Below the pieces are notes generated by a model, which was not told the origin of the DNA, searched no databases, and worked only from the letters and a program-made list of their open reading frames with translations. The position numbers were made by a program, and so were the translations under genes. A stretch of 64,000 bases of DNA. Source: Triatoma infestans (taxonomy: Eukaryota > Arthropoda > Insecta > Hemiptera > Reduviidae). The DNA lies in assembly GCA_011037195.1 (NCBI GenBank), contig JAAEAF010000115.1:248001-312000 (forward strand), given 5' to 3'. Below, one piece after another: positions 40,801 through 44,219 of this stretch (positions are counted from its first letter, which is position 1; each line of letters starts with the position of its first letter).

Positions 40801-41917
40801 ACGTAGTGTGGGAATATTGTACATAGCACATTCAAAACAGAATCGCATGAATTTTAAATTTGATGCTCCAATTAGAAATCACTAGCGAAACTTATAATAA
40901 AGTTTCGTCACAACAAGTCAACTACAGCACGACATTACTGAGATGTTTTTCATTTTCACACATTTTTCTCAAAAGCGACCCCGGCAAATTTCTATAAACA
41001 GTATACTAACTATGTATAATATAGGTCTATCACTTTCGGTATTTTAACCGTCGTAACATGCATATTTCTCTTGATGCTGAAAGGTTTCGGATTTTCATAT
41101 AGAATAAATTTATCAAGTTCGTTTGGAAAGCCACCCGTCGCAGCTTTTCTAGAATTCCTTAATAACAATTCTTCTGGGAAATGGTTTTGAAAATCGCGAA
41201 AAACTGAACCCATTATGTAAAGTTGACTGCAGTTAACTTTTCTTTAAACTGGAAATATTTGAATGTATTTAAATTGTTCTCTGTATTTTATAGTTAACGC
41301 TTTATTAATACTAGTATAAACATCGATCTAAATAGCGGTTAATAAAATCATCAACGTTTTTCTTTAAACTTGGGATATTATCTACAAGTAATAGATTTAC
41401 TTTTGTTTGAAACTTTCATCATCGTCAGAAATTTGATTTTAAGCGGTTCTGAAGAAGCGGAATATTTTCCTCAAAAATGTATTTTATTGTCTTACCTCAT
41501 CTATATATAAGTTTGAAGCCAAATAAACATCTCGTAAAACCGAACTTCCATTTCCGAATTCGAAGCAATTTGTCTAATATAATCATTTAATTATAATTAT
41601 GTATATAAATTGCAGCTAGAGAAAAATCATATGGGTGTTAACACCATTTTTTTTATTTAATTGGAAATGGTTTTATTTGAGACCAAGCTTGTATTCTTGT
41701 TGAATTCATTGGTACACTATTTGCAAATTGGCCTTTTTATAAAATTTGTTATTTTGACTGTAACAGTTATGCTTTTACTTACAGTGTCACATTTTCTCAT
41801 GACTCGCAACACTTATACGCATCCACAGCCGAAGGCCAGATTGTTATTTGGCAAGCGTCCTCGGCAAAATTCATTGGAAAGACACCAAGATTTTTAAATC
41901 TAACAACTTTACTCTAA
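2378..41917 (+). CDS. LYST: LYST/mauve lysosomal-trafficking regulator (BEACH protein), C-terminal 29 exons
   Basis: Overview of a split gene; exons are listed separately. Known role of the family: LYST (Chediak-Higashi protein; mauve in Drosophila) is a very large cytosolic scaffold that controls size and fusion of lysosomes and lysosome-related organelles. Seen here, in order of encoded residues in this window: concanavalin-like domain (about 1-272), helical middle (about 300-1335), PH-BEACH (about 1371-1490), BEACH (about 1500-1810), WD40 repeats (about 1890-2140), stop. The BEACH core carries [32 protein letters not shown] and [16 protein letters not shown], which fit LYST better than neurobeachin, WDFY3 or LRBA. 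All exons use GT-AG; phases agree and total 2,154 codons. The first exon shown starts in phase 1, so coding sequence continues upstream of the window. No internal stop or frameshift was found. Confidence 0.93.
2607..2741 (+). CDS. LYST: LYST exon b: ConA-like domain, serine-rich loop
   Basis: The acceptor is CATAG and the donor GTGAAG. It encodes a serine-rich loop ([20 protein letters not shown]) and then the hydrophobic strand [17 protein letters not shown]. Phase 1 in, phase 1 out, joining exons a and c cleanly. Confidence 0.85.
2825..2976 (+). CDS. LYST: LYST exon c: ConA-like domain core
   Basis: The acceptor is TTTTAG and the donor GTATGG after GAG. It encodes [16 protein letters not shown] and the family hallmark [16 protein letters not shown], the WHHLA strand of ConA/LamG-like folds. 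It ends in phase 0. The following intron (2977-4464) holds two foldback repeats. Confidence 0.9.
3083..3295 (+). repeat. Foldback repeat, family A, copy 1 (one end lost)
   Basis: It begins with ATCAGAGATATTTTCCGTG, the family A terminal sequence. Its centre is a long inverted repeat: an arm near 3160-3208 (GATAACATAGACTCGCACAG, then GCAAATTTAGTTGAT) pairs with 3211-3262 (ATCAACTAAATTTGC...CTATGTTATACTATTTTGAC). The expected right terminus with TATCACGGAAAATATCTCTG is missing, so no target-site duplication can be seen. Confidence 0.75.
3998..4211 (-). mobile_element. Foldback repeat, family A, copy 2, with target-site duplication
   Basis: A complete copy flanked by ATTGCTAAATGG at 3986-3997 and 4212-4223, a 12-base direct repeat. 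Ends: ATCAGAGATATTTTCCGTG on the left, and CACGGAAAATATCTCTGATG plus an extra tail GCTTTCCAGCTCTGCGGTAC then CAACCACAA on the right. The extra 30-base tail occurs at one end only, so the element is an asymmetric foldback; by that tail this copy lies in minus orientation. No coding sequence. Confidence 0.8.
4465..4665 (+). CDS. LYST: LYST exon d: ConA-like domain
   Basis: The acceptor is TTGAAG and the donor GTTTGT; 67 whole codons, phase 0 at both ends. It encodes [19 protein letters not shown], then [17 protein letters not shown] and [16 protein letters not shown]. The IGD and WHFGSLMMF strands are typical of the second half of the ConA-like fold. Confidence 0.9.
4769..4951 (+). CDS. LYST: LYST exon e: end of ConA-like domain
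   Basis: The acceptor is GATTAG and the donor GTCCGT after CAG; 61 codons, phase 0. It encodes [20 protein letters not shown] and [20 protein letters not shown]. The LYxxGPN-like turn (here AAYGPN) is the usual closing element of ConA domains in BEACH proteins. Confidence 0.9.
5035..5088. repeat. Perfect 25-bp inverted repeat with 4-base loop
   Basis: Arms 5035-5059 and 5064-5088 are exact reverse complements over 25 bases; the loop is AGAT. It sits in the intron between two LYST exons, 83 bases after one donor and 29 bases before the next acceptor. It matches none of the foldback families in the window. Confidence 0.9.
5118..5193 (+). CDS. LYST: LYST exon f: short linker after ConA domain
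   Basis: The acceptor is TTGCAG and the donor GTATTG; 76 bases, phase 0 in and phase 1 out. It encodes [20 protein letters not shown] then a serine/threonine-rich end. It joins the next exon at 8377 through a glycine codon. The 3.2-kb intron that follows is filled with repeats. Confidence 0.85.
6170..6910 (-). repeat. Dispersed 0.75-kb repeat (family E), full copy
   Basis: It begins on the minus strand at TTTTTTACTTTCTCTTACTC and ends near GTGTGAGTGTTTCACACCAG (plus strand 6180-6200). Inside are the recurring phrases CCGGAAG, AACGATTTTCTTTAAA-like and an AC/GC microsatellite at 6730-6778. The copy at 60885-61650 is collinear and similar in length, and fragments occur in many introns here. 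It contains no credible open reading frame. I could not assign a class. Confidence 0.65.
6730..6778. repeat. (CA)n/(CG)n microsatellite
   Basis: A run of alternating CA with an internal CGCGCG stretch, at the same internal position as the (TG)n run in the second full copy of the dispersed repeat (61030-61082). The microsatellite therefore appears to travel with the repeat. Confidence 0.85.
7020..7250 (+). repeat. Fragment of dispersed repeat family E
   Basis: It contains ATCGAAAGCGGCTCGAACG, then ATTTTCTTTAAATTTC and TTTTTATTTGAAACATTTAT, the conserved middle of family E. Ends are not visible. Confidence 0.5.
7869..7923 (+). ncRNA. Hammerhead-ribozyme-like motif (family D, copy 1)
   Basis: It reads as a minimal type of hammerhead fold. 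Helix I: CAAATTTTTACC (7869-7880) can pair with GGTGAAAATTTG (7912-7923), 12 pairs with one G-U. Core: CUGAAGA (7881-7887), fitting C3-U4-G5-A6-N7-G8-A9, then GAAA, then C, then GUC (the last before helix I). Helix II: GGC/GCC around AATAAATTT. Helix III is reduced to almost nothing, as is known for some retroelement hammerheads. One extra A between the core and helix II departs from the strict consensus, so activity is uncertain. A near-identical copy lies at 61852-61905. Confidence 0.45.
8377..8552 (+). CDS. LYST: LYST exon g: helical middle
   Basis: The acceptor is ATTAG and the donor GTAAAT after AAG; phase 1 in, phase 0 out. It encodes [20 protein letters not shown] and [16 protein letters not shown]. 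The IGG-like turn followed by hydrophobic residues matches the segment after the ConA domain in BEACH proteins. Confidence 0.85.
8618..8785 (+). CDS. LYST: LYST exon h: helical middle
   Basis: The acceptor is TTTCAG and the donor GTGAGT; 56 codons, phase 0. It encodes [20 protein letters not shown] and [20 protein letters not shown], amphipathic helices of the armadillo-like middle region. Confidence 0.9.
8881..9208 (+). CDS. LYST: LYST exon i: helical middle
   Basis: The acceptor is TTGCAG and the donor GTGAGA; 328 bases, ending one base into a glycine codon. It encodes [36 protein letters not shown] and [20 protein letters not shown]. Hydrophobic helices with conserved tryptophans; no catalytic motif. 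Confidence 0.9.
9209..10257. other. Intron, no recognised element
   Basis: An AT-rich intron with a TATATACACATA-type simple run near 9280-9340. I see no coding sequence and no clear mobile element. Confidence 0.7.
10258..10671 (+). CDS. LYST: LYST exon j: helical middle with basic loop
   Basis: The acceptor is TTACAG and the donor GTAATT; 414 bases, phase 1 at both ends. It encodes [20 protein letters not shown], a strongly basic proline/arginine loop ([18 protein letters not shown]) and another basic patch, [19 protein letters not shown]. The basic stretches are probably unstructured. Confidence 0.9.
10672..12146. other. Intron with a fragment of dispersed repeat E
   Basis: The part at 11040-11350 contains GAAGAAAATTGGTCAACTGG and a TTATCGAAAGTGACTCCAGC-like phrase found in other family E copies. 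The remainder shows nothing recognisable. Confidence 0.55.
12147..12487 (+). CDS. LYST: LYST exon k: serine/threonine and acidic loop, then helices
   Basis: The acceptor is TAATAG and the donor GTTAGT; phase 1 in, phase 0 out. It encodes a low-complexity run ([20 protein letters not shown]) and an acidic patch (DDDDKYNN), then the conserved helical segment [20 protein letters not shown]. Confidence 0.9.
12570..13118 (+). CDS. LYST: LYST exon l: helical middle
   Basis: The acceptor is TATAG and the donor GTTAGT after CAG; 183 codons, phase 0. It encodes [60 protein letters not shown] and [20 protein letters not shown], armadillo-like helices of LYST. Confidence 0.92.
13119..13617. other. Intron, nothing recognised
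   Basis: AT-rich, with a short poly-A run near 13297. I found no repeat or coding similarity. Confidence 0.6.
13618..14296 (+). CDS. LYST: LYST exon m: large exon of the helical middle
   Basis: The acceptor is TTCCAG and the donor GTGAGA; 679 bases, phase 0 in, phase 1 out. It encodes [60 protein letters not shown] and [20 protein letters not shown]. It is the largest exon in the window. Confidence 0.92.
14378..14624 (+). CDS. LYST: LYST exon n: helical region before PH-BEACH
   Basis: The acceptor is TTTTAG and the donor GTAATA; phase 1 in, phase 2 out. It encodes [20 protein letters not shown] and [20 protein letters not shown]. Confidence 0.9.
14708..14917 (+). CDS. LYST: LYST exon o: charged helix before PH-BEACH
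   Basis: The acceptor is TAATAG and the donor GTAAAT; phase 2 at both ends. It encodes [40 protein letters not shown]: the charged helix and the HERAxW motif that precede the PH-like domain in BEACH proteins. Confidence 0.92.
15030..15430 (+). mobile_element. LINE 3' end (C-terminal zinc-knuckle region)
   Basis: The plus strand encodes [23 protein letters not shown] sequence, a CRFC knuckle (here [10 protein letters not shown] in one frame, [20 protein letters not shown] in another) and a C-terminal tail. It parallels the end of the LINE at 26357-31410 ([18 protein letters not shown]). There is one frameshift between the knuckle and the tail. It is a 5'-truncated insertion within a LYST intron and ends with a run of A near 15425. 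Confidence 0.7.
15470..15775. repeat. GC-rich repeat-like insertion
   Basis: A GC-rich block in an AT-rich intron. On the minus strand it stays open for about 65 codons (about 15674-15477) without a recognised domain. It is probably part of another retroposon; no target-site duplication was found. Confidence 0.4.
15809..15912 (+). pseudogene. LYST: Degraded duplicate of the LYST PH-domain exon
   Basis: About 104 bases match 16496-16600 of the downstream exon at roughly 90% by eye, including AAGATAAGACATAT, TGCAAAGCAAGTGT and CTGGAGAGCTGCTCATTGG. Two single-base gaps relative to the exon break the reading frame, and the copy has no matching splice sites. It is a dead partial exon duplication lying in the preceding intron, about 690 bases upstream of its source. 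Confidence 0.85.
16214..16323 (+). CDS. LYST: LYST exon p: start of PH-BEACH domain
   Basis: The acceptor is AATTAG and the donor GTAAAT; phase 2 in, phase 1 out. It encodes [20 protein letters not shown], the WxLDPTEGP.R.R.RL.RC signature that opens the PH-BEACH domain of LYST. Confidence 0.95.
16411..16634 (+). CDS. LYST: LYST exon q: PH-BEACH domain
   Basis: The acceptor is TTGTAG and the donor GTCATT after AAG; phase 1 in, phase 0 out. It encodes [20 protein letters not shown] and [16 protein letters not shown], the PGELLIG strand of the PH-like fold. The donor is weak (GTCATT), and a foldback element begins 13 bases into the intron. A broken partial copy of this exon lies at 15809-15912. 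Confidence 0.92.
16648..16833 (+). mobile_element. Foldback repeat, family A, copy 3, with target-site duplication
   Basis: Flanked by TCATTAACTATT at 16636-16647 and 16834-16845. It carries the 5' tail TGTTGTGGTTGGGTCAGCAG then GCTGGAAAGCA, and inverted arms meeting near 16750-16770 (CGTTCGCCTATCATC / GATGATAGGCGAACG), and ends in CACGGAAAATATTTCTGA. It inserted immediately after a LYST splice donor; the duplicated target bases begin at the second base of the intron. Confidence 0.88.
17031..17150 (+). CDS. LYST: LYST exon r: end of PH-BEACH domain
   Basis: The acceptor is TCTTAG and the donor GTAAGT; 40 codons, phase 0. It encodes [20 protein letters not shown] then [20 protein letters not shown], the final strand and helix of the PH-BEACH fold. 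Confidence 0.95.
17232..17476 (+). CDS. LYST: LYST exon s: start of BEACH domain
   Basis: The donor GTACTT follows 17476. The acceptor could be at 17231 (chosen) or three bases earlier, which would add one lysine. It encodes [20 protein letters not shown] and [20 protein letters not shown], the NDLxQYPxxPxxL signature that opens all BEACH domains. Ends in phase 2. Confidence 0.95.
18045..18215 (+). repeat. Foldback repeat, family A, copy 4 (left half)
   Basis: It starts with GTGGTTGGTTCCGCAGAGCT and ATCAGAGATATTTTCCGTG and runs through GCGTTCGCCCATCATCAGG to GCACAGAGCAAACTTAGTTG. The right half is replaced by LINE sequence starting near 18220, so no second target-site copy is visible. Confidence 0.75.
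18235..19390 (-). mobile_element. LINE fragment, reverse transcriptase C-terminal half and 3' end
   Basis: The minus strand encodes broken pieces of a CR1/Jockey-like reverse transcriptase. These include [17 protein letters not shown] near 18960-18920, then [20 protein letters not shown], followed by [18 protein letters not shown] and [13 protein letters not shown]. The 3' end at 18290-18345 (TTATTTATTTCATCAACAAAC) is nearly the same as that at 63070-63115. Several stops and frameshifts. It lies in a LYST intron. Confidence 0.75.
20030..20730 (+). repeat. Dispersed repeat family E, copy
   Basis: It contains TAAGAGGAGCTACTGCGATC, TTTTGAGGTCCGCTGAATAC, AAACTTCGTATTCCGTTTAG and GAAGAAAATCGGTTAGCCGG in the same order as the full copy at 60885-61650. 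Ends are not sharply defined. Confidence 0.55.
21213..21279 (+). CDS. LYST: LYST exon t: short BEACH-domain exon
   Basis: 67 bases; the acceptor is TTTCAG and the donor GTAAGT; phase 2 in, phase 0 out. It encodes [19 protein letters not shown], matching the R-N-L-x-K-P-x-A-x-Q segment that follows the first BEACH helices in LYST. It lies after a 3.7-kb repeat-filled intron. An alternative upstream AG at 21199-21200 would bring in a stop, which fixes this acceptor. Confidence 0.92.
21365..21514 (+). CDS. LYST: LYST exon u: BEACH core
   Basis: The acceptor is TTTCAG and the donor GTAATA; 50 codons, phase 0. It encodes [20 protein letters not shown] then [13 protein letters not shown], the HYSxSxxVLxFLxRxxPFT core of the BEACH fold. 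Confidence 0.96.
21591..21829 (+). CDS. LYST: LYST exon v: BEACH core
   Basis: The acceptor is TTTTAG and the donor GTTTGA; phase 0 in, phase 2 out. It encodes [40 protein letters not shown] and [20 protein letters not shown], hallmark BEACH sequences. Confidence 0.96.
21914..22206 (+). CDS. LYST: LYST exon w: end of BEACH domain
   Basis: The acceptor is GGCAG (first of two tandem AGs) and the donor GTGAGT; phase 2 in, phase 1 out. It encodes [40 protein letters not shown] and [15 protein letters not shown]. The GQTP..LF motif closes the BEACH domain. The second AG, at 21916-21917, is not used because it would break the frame. Confidence 0.95.
22507..22722 (+). CDS. LYST: LYST exon x: BEACH-WD40 linker and first WD strand
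   Basis: The acceptor is TCACAG and the donor GTAATA; phase 1 at both ends. It encodes [20 protein letters not shown] and [20 protein letters not shown], matching the G-L-x-W-G-x-Y-x-G-S-P linker of LYST. Confidence 0.93.
22742..22850. repeat. (TA)n and (TG)n microsatellite
   Basis: An intronic run of TATATA followed by TGTGTG between two LYST exons. Confidence 0.9.
22904..23081 (+). CDS. LYST: LYST exon y: WD40 region
   Basis: The acceptor is CAACAG and the donor GTGAGT; phase 1 in, phase 2 out. It encodes [40 protein letters not shown] and [12 protein letters not shown], a WD-type repeat. The next exon is 14.3 kb downstream. Confidence 0.93.
23478..23519 (-). ncRNA. Hammerhead-like motif, left arm of palindrome C
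   Basis: Minus-strand mirror of 23568-23610: CUGAAGA core, A, then GACAAAC/GUUUGUC as a perfect seven-pair helix II, GAAA, C, GUC. The flanks can pair as GCCC/GGGC. Confidence 0.4.
23568..23610 (+). ncRNA. Hammerhead-like motif, right arm of palindrome C
   Basis: CUGAAGA at 23573-23579, an extra A, helix II GACAAAC (23581-23587) with GTTTGTC (23591-23597), GAAA from 23598, then C and GUC ending at 23605; helix I GCCC (23569-23572) with GGGC (23606-23609). The same core layout as 7869-7923 although the surrounding repeat is different. As there, one extra purine separates the core from helix II. Confidence 0.42.
24141..24420 (+). mobile_element. tRNA-derived SINE, family 2
   Basis: The head has RNA polymerase III box A-like TGGTCTAGTGGCTAGTGC (24153-24170) and box B GGGTTCGATTCCCG (24194-24207). 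The body contains GTAGCGAAGGCCGGAACTAA and GCCGTCTGGCAAGCCTGGCC. The 3' part recurs at 50870-50990. It cannot be a working tRNA gene: the anticodon arm and acceptor do not fold and the element runs on for 200 bases. Confidence 0.75.
25807..25965 (+). CDS. Small ORF at the head of the virus-like element
   Basis: An open frame of 52 codons starting at ATG 25807 with a helical start ([20 protein letters not shown]) and a cysteine-containing end ([14 protein letters not shown]). It lies upstream of two further frames that match double-jelly-roll-associated proteins of insect genomes, and is intact, unlike them. The function is unknown to me; membership of the same element is inferred from position and a faint memory of a similar short conserved frame. 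Confidence 0.4.
   Translation: MDLVDNDTEFIQKMVELNQRLLKLQEYTERALNLHFKQCVWTNPNRMCGPDT
26119..26330 (+). pseudogene. Virus-like element gene 2, 5' part (cut by insertion)
   Basis: The frame starts at ATG 26119 and carries [19 protein letters not shown], then [14 protein letters not shown] and the NKFHYGD turn. These are conserved in a small protein encoded next to double-jelly-roll capsid-like genes found across insect genomes. The frame is cut at 26330 by a SINE, itself hosting a LINE. The gene resumes at 31605 after the duplicated target GCTTATGAGAT. Confidence 0.6.
26331..26356 (-). mobile_element. 3' tail of SINE family 1, separated from its body by a LINE
   Basis: Ten or more T, then AATTTAAAGCACATCT: on the minus strand this is the SINE end AGATGTGCTTTAAATT plus poly-A, comparable to the tail at 50645-50690. 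The rest of the SINE is at 31411-31604. Target-site copies GCTTATGAGAT lie at 26320-26330 and 31605-31615. Confidence 0.8.
26459..27463 (-). pseudogene. LINE RNase H and C-terminal knuckle, in three frames
   Basis: The minus strand shows the RNase H catalytic pieces [22 protein letters not shown] and [12 protein letters not shown], then [13 protein letters not shown], i.e. D, E, D and the late H/N region. The frame changes at about 27240 and again near 27000. The C-terminal part carries [18 protein letters not shown] (CxxC...H...C) and ends at 26459. It follows the reverse transcriptase with a frameshift at about 27460. Confidence 0.85.
27454..29496 (-). pseudogene. LINE reverse transcriptase (680-codon open stretch)
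   Basis: Long open frame with the full set of RT blocks in order: [20 protein letters not shown], the [20 protein letters not shown] block, [27 protein letters not shown], the catalytic [11 protein letters not shown] and [16 protein letters not shown]. It begins with the tail of the endonuclease ([10 protein letters not shown] holds the SDH box), so the start is a frame break, not a true initiation site. Absence of internal stops over 2 kb suggests a recent insertion. Confidence 0.9.
29505..30119 (-). pseudogene. LINE APE-type endonuclease domain
   Basis: The minus-strand frame from about 30095 encodes [28 protein letters not shown] (the catalytic E), [30 protein letters not shown] (D and N) and [11 protein letters not shown]. 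The final SDH box is in the next frame, reached by a single-base frameshift near 29505-29515. Known role: nicks the target DNA for target-primed reverse transcription. An upstream ATG at 30117-30119 would add six residues. Confidence 0.88.
30181..30325. repeat. (AAAT)n simple repeat
   Basis: About 140 bases of AATAAATAAATA-type units with occasional AAAC. It lies just upstream of the LINE endonuclease frame. It creates long open frames of [13 protein letters not shown] type that are not genes. Confidence 0.95.
31411..31604 (-). mobile_element. tRNA-derived SINE family 1, body
   Basis: On the minus strand it starts with a tRNA-like head: box A TAGCTAAGTGGTTAGCGTAC (about 31591-31572) and box B GGTTCGAGTCC (about 31549-31539). 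Then come AGGAGCCTCTACAGCTGCCT and GCACTGAGAAGGCTCCGGGC. Its 3' tail is at 26331-26356, displaced by the LINE. It is flanked by GCTTATGAGAT at 26320-26330 and 31605-31615. Relatives: 48140-48290, 50485-50690 and 59140-59330. Confidence 0.85.
31605..32127 (+). pseudogene. Virus-like element gene 2, 3' part
   Basis: Resumes the broken frame after the duplicated target, with [10 protein letters not shown] directly after it. Further conserved phrases are LLGFTKQ-like sequence near 31745, [10 protein letters not shown] and [20 protein letters not shown] near 31890-31980, and [15 protein letters not shown]. Frameshifts and stops (for example the TAA right after TVPP at 31921) show it is dead. The family is known from double-jelly-roll-associated proteins in insect genomes; the function is unknown. 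Confidence 0.6.
32115..32720 (+). pseudogene. Double-jelly-roll capsid-like gene, decayed
   Basis: After [19 protein letters not shown] and YEYHTQQP the frame shifts near 32190. Then come [15 protein letters not shown] sequence, [20 protein letters not shown] and [20 protein letters not shown], and further on [18 protein letters not shown]. These are the conserved phrases of insect proteins annotated as double-jelly-roll-like, resembling major capsid proteins of small to mid-size DNA viruses. Several stops and frameshifts; it cannot make a full protein. Assignment from memory of the family, so moderate. Confidence 0.6.
32740..34190. other. Unassigned repeat-like sequence with one short hairpin
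   Basis: C-rich pyrimidine stretches (32930-33010), a 122-codon open stretch at 32989-33357 with no recognised domain, a perfect 17-bp hairpin at 33641-33680, and TTATTATTA-type simple sequence at 33820-33900. Possibly the untranslated part of a retroelement. Confidence 0.4.
33641..33680. repeat. Perfect 17-bp inverted repeat with 6-base loop
   Basis: TGGTTTCTGTAAGCCTA (33641-33657) is the reverse complement of 33664-33680; the loop is TGTCCG. Confidence 0.9.
34195..36030 (-). mobile_element. Decayed LINE: RT palm, RNase H and C-terminal knuckle
   Basis: The minus strand holds, 5' to 3': [14 protein letters not shown] (about 35840-35795, the catalytic box), an RT-thumb region near 35590-35350, then RNase H with [18 protein letters not shown] and [18 protein letters not shown] (34850-34660), and a knuckle [18 protein letters not shown] (about 34415-34360). 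Frames are broken at several places. It differs from the 26357-31410 LINE in sequence and is older by its decay. Confidence 0.8.
36921..36995 (-). mobile_element. tRNA-derived SINE head
   Basis: On the minus strand TGGTGTAGTGTTTACGAGC resembles box A and CCCAGTTCGAGTCCT resembles box B, with tRNA-like spacing. The body beyond is not recognised. Confidence 0.5.
37040..37215 (+). repeat. Foldback repeat, family B, copy 2
   Basis: Inverted ends: GCGGTCATTTTCATGAAAAA with CACTTGATTCGGGTTGAGAC at the left, and GCGCGGTCTCAACC with ACTCAAGTGTTTTTCAT at the right. The centre has CCCTGAAGAGGTTCATTGC and GGGTGAAACGTCGATTT, a hammerhead-like core on the plus strand. It ends 183 bases before a LYST exon. 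Confidence 0.75.
37398..37599 (+). CDS. LYST: LYST exon z: WD40 repeat
   Basis: The acceptor is TTTTAG and the donor GTAATT; phase 2 in, phase 0 out. It encodes [20 protein letters not shown] and [22 protein letters not shown] and IWD dipeptides with the right spacing for a WD40 blade. Confidence 0.95.
37965..38400 (+). pseudogene. A-rich coding-like relic, unknown
   Basis: Open for 79 codons ([20 protein letters not shown], then [16 protein letters not shown]), continuing beyond stops with [11 protein letters not shown] and [20 protein letters not shown]. The base composition is unlike the flanks (A-rich on this strand). It reads like an old protein-coding element. I do not recognise the family; it might belong to the same virus-like group as 25807-32720, but this is only a guess. 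Confidence 0.35.
38782..38993 (+). CDS. LYST: LYST exon aa: WD40 repeat
   Basis: The acceptor is GGTAG and the donor GTAAAG; phase 0 in, phase 2 out. It encodes [20 protein letters not shown] and [20 protein letters not shown], matching the E-G-x-S-x-N-V-x-A-x-G segment of LYST. Confidence 0.93.
39170..39435 (+). repeat. Foldback repeat, family B, copy 3
   Basis: Contains GGTTGAGACCGCGTTAGTGG, ACCGACGTTTCGCCCATGTT, AGCCTCTTCAGGGTCATAAC and, near the right end, TTGAAAATGGCCGCAGAAAC. The hammerhead-like core lies on the minus strand (about 39291-39245): CCCTGAAGAGGCTC ... GGGCGAAACGTCGGT. Confidence 0.75.
39245..39296 (-). ncRNA. Hammerhead-like motif in family B copy 3
   Basis: Minus strand: GACC, CUGAAGA, G, helix II GCUCAU/AUGGGC (six pairs, one G-U) around AACAAC, GAAA, C, GUC, GGUU. 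Helix I is GACC/GGUU only. The core matches those at 7869 and 23568 with a different helix II sequence. Confidence 0.4.
40289..40360 (+). CDS. LYST: LYST exon bb: short WD40 exon
   Basis: 72 bases; the acceptor is TTTTAG-type (GTTTAG) and the donor GTAATT; phase 2 at both ends. It encodes [20 protein letters not shown], the LWSxWDLxPV motif seen in LYST. Confidence 0.93.
40361..41784. other. Last LYST intron, no recognised element
   Basis: AT-rich sequence without convincing coding similarity or repeat boundaries. Confidence 0.6.
41785..41917 (+). CDS. LYST: LYST terminal exon: last WD40 strand and stop
   Basis: The acceptor is TTACAG; the frame ends at TAA 41915-41917. It encodes [40 protein letters not shown]. 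The V-T-F-S-x-D-x-x-x-L-Y pattern matches the last WD repeat of LYST; the tail after it is short. Confidence 0.93.
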
Positions 41918-42017
41918 ATAATAATTTATTAATGCCTACCGATTGTCAATACCACTATAATGTTAGGAGAATATTTTTTTTAAATAATCTTTTTTAATTT
42001 ATGTAGTTTTTATAAAG

Positions 42018-42023
42018 AATAAA
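42018..42023 (+). promoter_or_regulatory. LYST: Likely LYST polyadenylation signal
   Basis: AATAAA, 101 bases after the stop codon; no other AATAAA hexamer lies between the stop and this site. Confidence 0.55.
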
Positions 42024-43362
42024 TTCAGTATTTAAATTGAGAAAATAATATCACTTTGTTTTCATAAATTATATTTTGTACGGCTACAGCGGAACAGCAT
42101 ACCTTACAAAATATCTATTAATACAAGATCTGCAAAATTTGTGAAACATGATTTTGTATTTGTAACTTAATATTTTTGCTGCTGTTTGTTCATACTGATA
42201 TGTAATTTGTAATGAAACTTGCAATATATATATATGTATATATTGCAAGGATCTCCTTTGCCTAATATATATATATATATAAATATCACTCAAACCTAGA
42301 AGTTGTATGGTGCGTGCGATGTCTGATAGAGTGAGAGAGAACATATCATGAGAAGAAAATCTTACATAAAAAATGTGATAGTTGGAGATTCCATATAGTA
42401 AGTTGGTGATCTCAATTGCCTTCCATATACATATTATTTGAGGTAGTTAAAGGTTATTTTTATAGTGTTTAAATGAATGAAAATATAGATAATATTGTTA
42501 ATTATAGTGTGTAAGATTTTTCAAATACATATGAAATATATATATATATATATATTTTTATACTTATTGTAAGAATTTAAATGCGACATCCCCTTTTCTT
42601 AAGAAAAAGTTTTTTTTTCTTCTTCTCCTTGGCTTCCTGTCTGTGCAAATTAGCCCAGATTCTCTGCCCAGGATTCTTGCGGTTTTCATCGGCGTTTTAG
42701 CTGCGGATGAAGAAAGTTAATTTTCAGGTTTTTGTTATAGCTTATCCCCCATAGTTTTGTCTTAATTTTGAAATATGTTATTATTCGGAACCTTTAAAAA
42801 GGCTCCGATATGGGATTGGTCATGTAACTTTCTTGTGTTAAATGGAACATACAATTATTTTTTGTAAATTTCAAAACCAGATTATTATTATTTTCAGGAA
42901 ATATGATATCACCTTCAAATTGAATTAAAATTATGGATTAAGAAAAATGATTGGTTCATTGTTTTTTTTATCCAACGTCTGCTCTATTGGCTGCTTCTGC
43001 CTTTGGACGTCGCGGAGCCTAATAAATAAAGGCCTTTGGTTCATTGTTGTTTTATCATGCTGTCGCTTTCGAAATCCATTTATATTTTTGAATCAATCAA
43101 AGAAGATCTGAACAACAGTCCTACAGTTCTATTTCCCTGAAATTGTGCAGTTTATCAGGTTATTCCCTTTAGATAAATTGTTTAAGATAACCTCAAAGGA
43201 GCAAAATCCTTTGAGAGTTAAATGAGGCGCAGACCAAAGCAATGACCGCGATAAATTCCACCTTCCAGGAAAGTCTCGATTTTAAATATTAACAGCCATC
43301 CCAAGTATTGAGGACAGAACAAATGTTGGATTACAAGATATAAAATCTTAAGATAAAACTAG

Positions 43363-43594
43363 GAGTTGTGGTTGGGTCCGCATAGTTGGAAATCATCACA
43401 GATATTTGCCGTGATAGCCTGCTTCATTATTTTGTGGTCACCGATCGGTTTCGGTTGGTCGCCCATTATCAGGATGTCTTGATAGAAAAGCGCAAAAATA
43501 AACACTTGTACTGTTTTATCAAGACATCCTGATGATGGGCGAATGCCGGAAACCGGTCAATGAGCACAAAATGAAGCAGGCTATCACGGAAAAA
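43363..43594 (+). mobile_element. Foldback repeat, family A, copy 5, with target-site duplication
   Basis: Flanked by ATAAAACTAG at 43353-43362 and 43595-43604. It carries the one-sided head TTGTGGTTGGGTCCGCATAG, inverted arms with a short unique centre (AAAAGCGCAAAAATAAACAC) and the end AGGCTATCACGGAAA. No reading frame. Confidence 0.87.
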
Positions 43595-44219
43595 ATAAAA
43601 CTAGAAGGCTTGCCAATAAACTATTTGGAAAATTAACTTATGTTTTCAAATAAAAGAGGTGTCGCGAAACCTTCAATTTCTTTTAAACTTCTGAAAATAT
43701 AAACTCAGTATTGTCCATCATTTGTATTTCATGTTAAGGATGTTATTATCATTCCAAAGCAAGCCTCCATGGATATTACCAAATATATATTTGTTGAATT
43801 TGTAATTTGCTAGGGAGAAATTATTCCATTACACGTTATATTTTAAAATAAAATTAAAATCTTTTCAAAAATTAAAAAAGCAATTGTGTTAACATGTTGA
43901 AGAATGGGTAAATGTTAGTCGGTTTGTTTACAAAGTTTGTCAGTTTATAAATTTACGGGTTAACAGCAGGTTTATCAACAAATCCTATGCTTGCCTTATT
44001 ATTTTGGAAATTTTAAAAAGATTAGTTTTTAAATAAAAATAATGCAATAATTTCTTTTTTGAAATCTTAATTTAACATTATCATACTTTTGATAAAACTT
44101 GTAAAAAAAATAAATTATATATAGAATATTAACACAAGGACAATATACACTGTAAATATATTTATAAATAAAATAAAATTTATTATGTATGTGTGGTTTT
44201 TTTTAATAATCCAAAAATG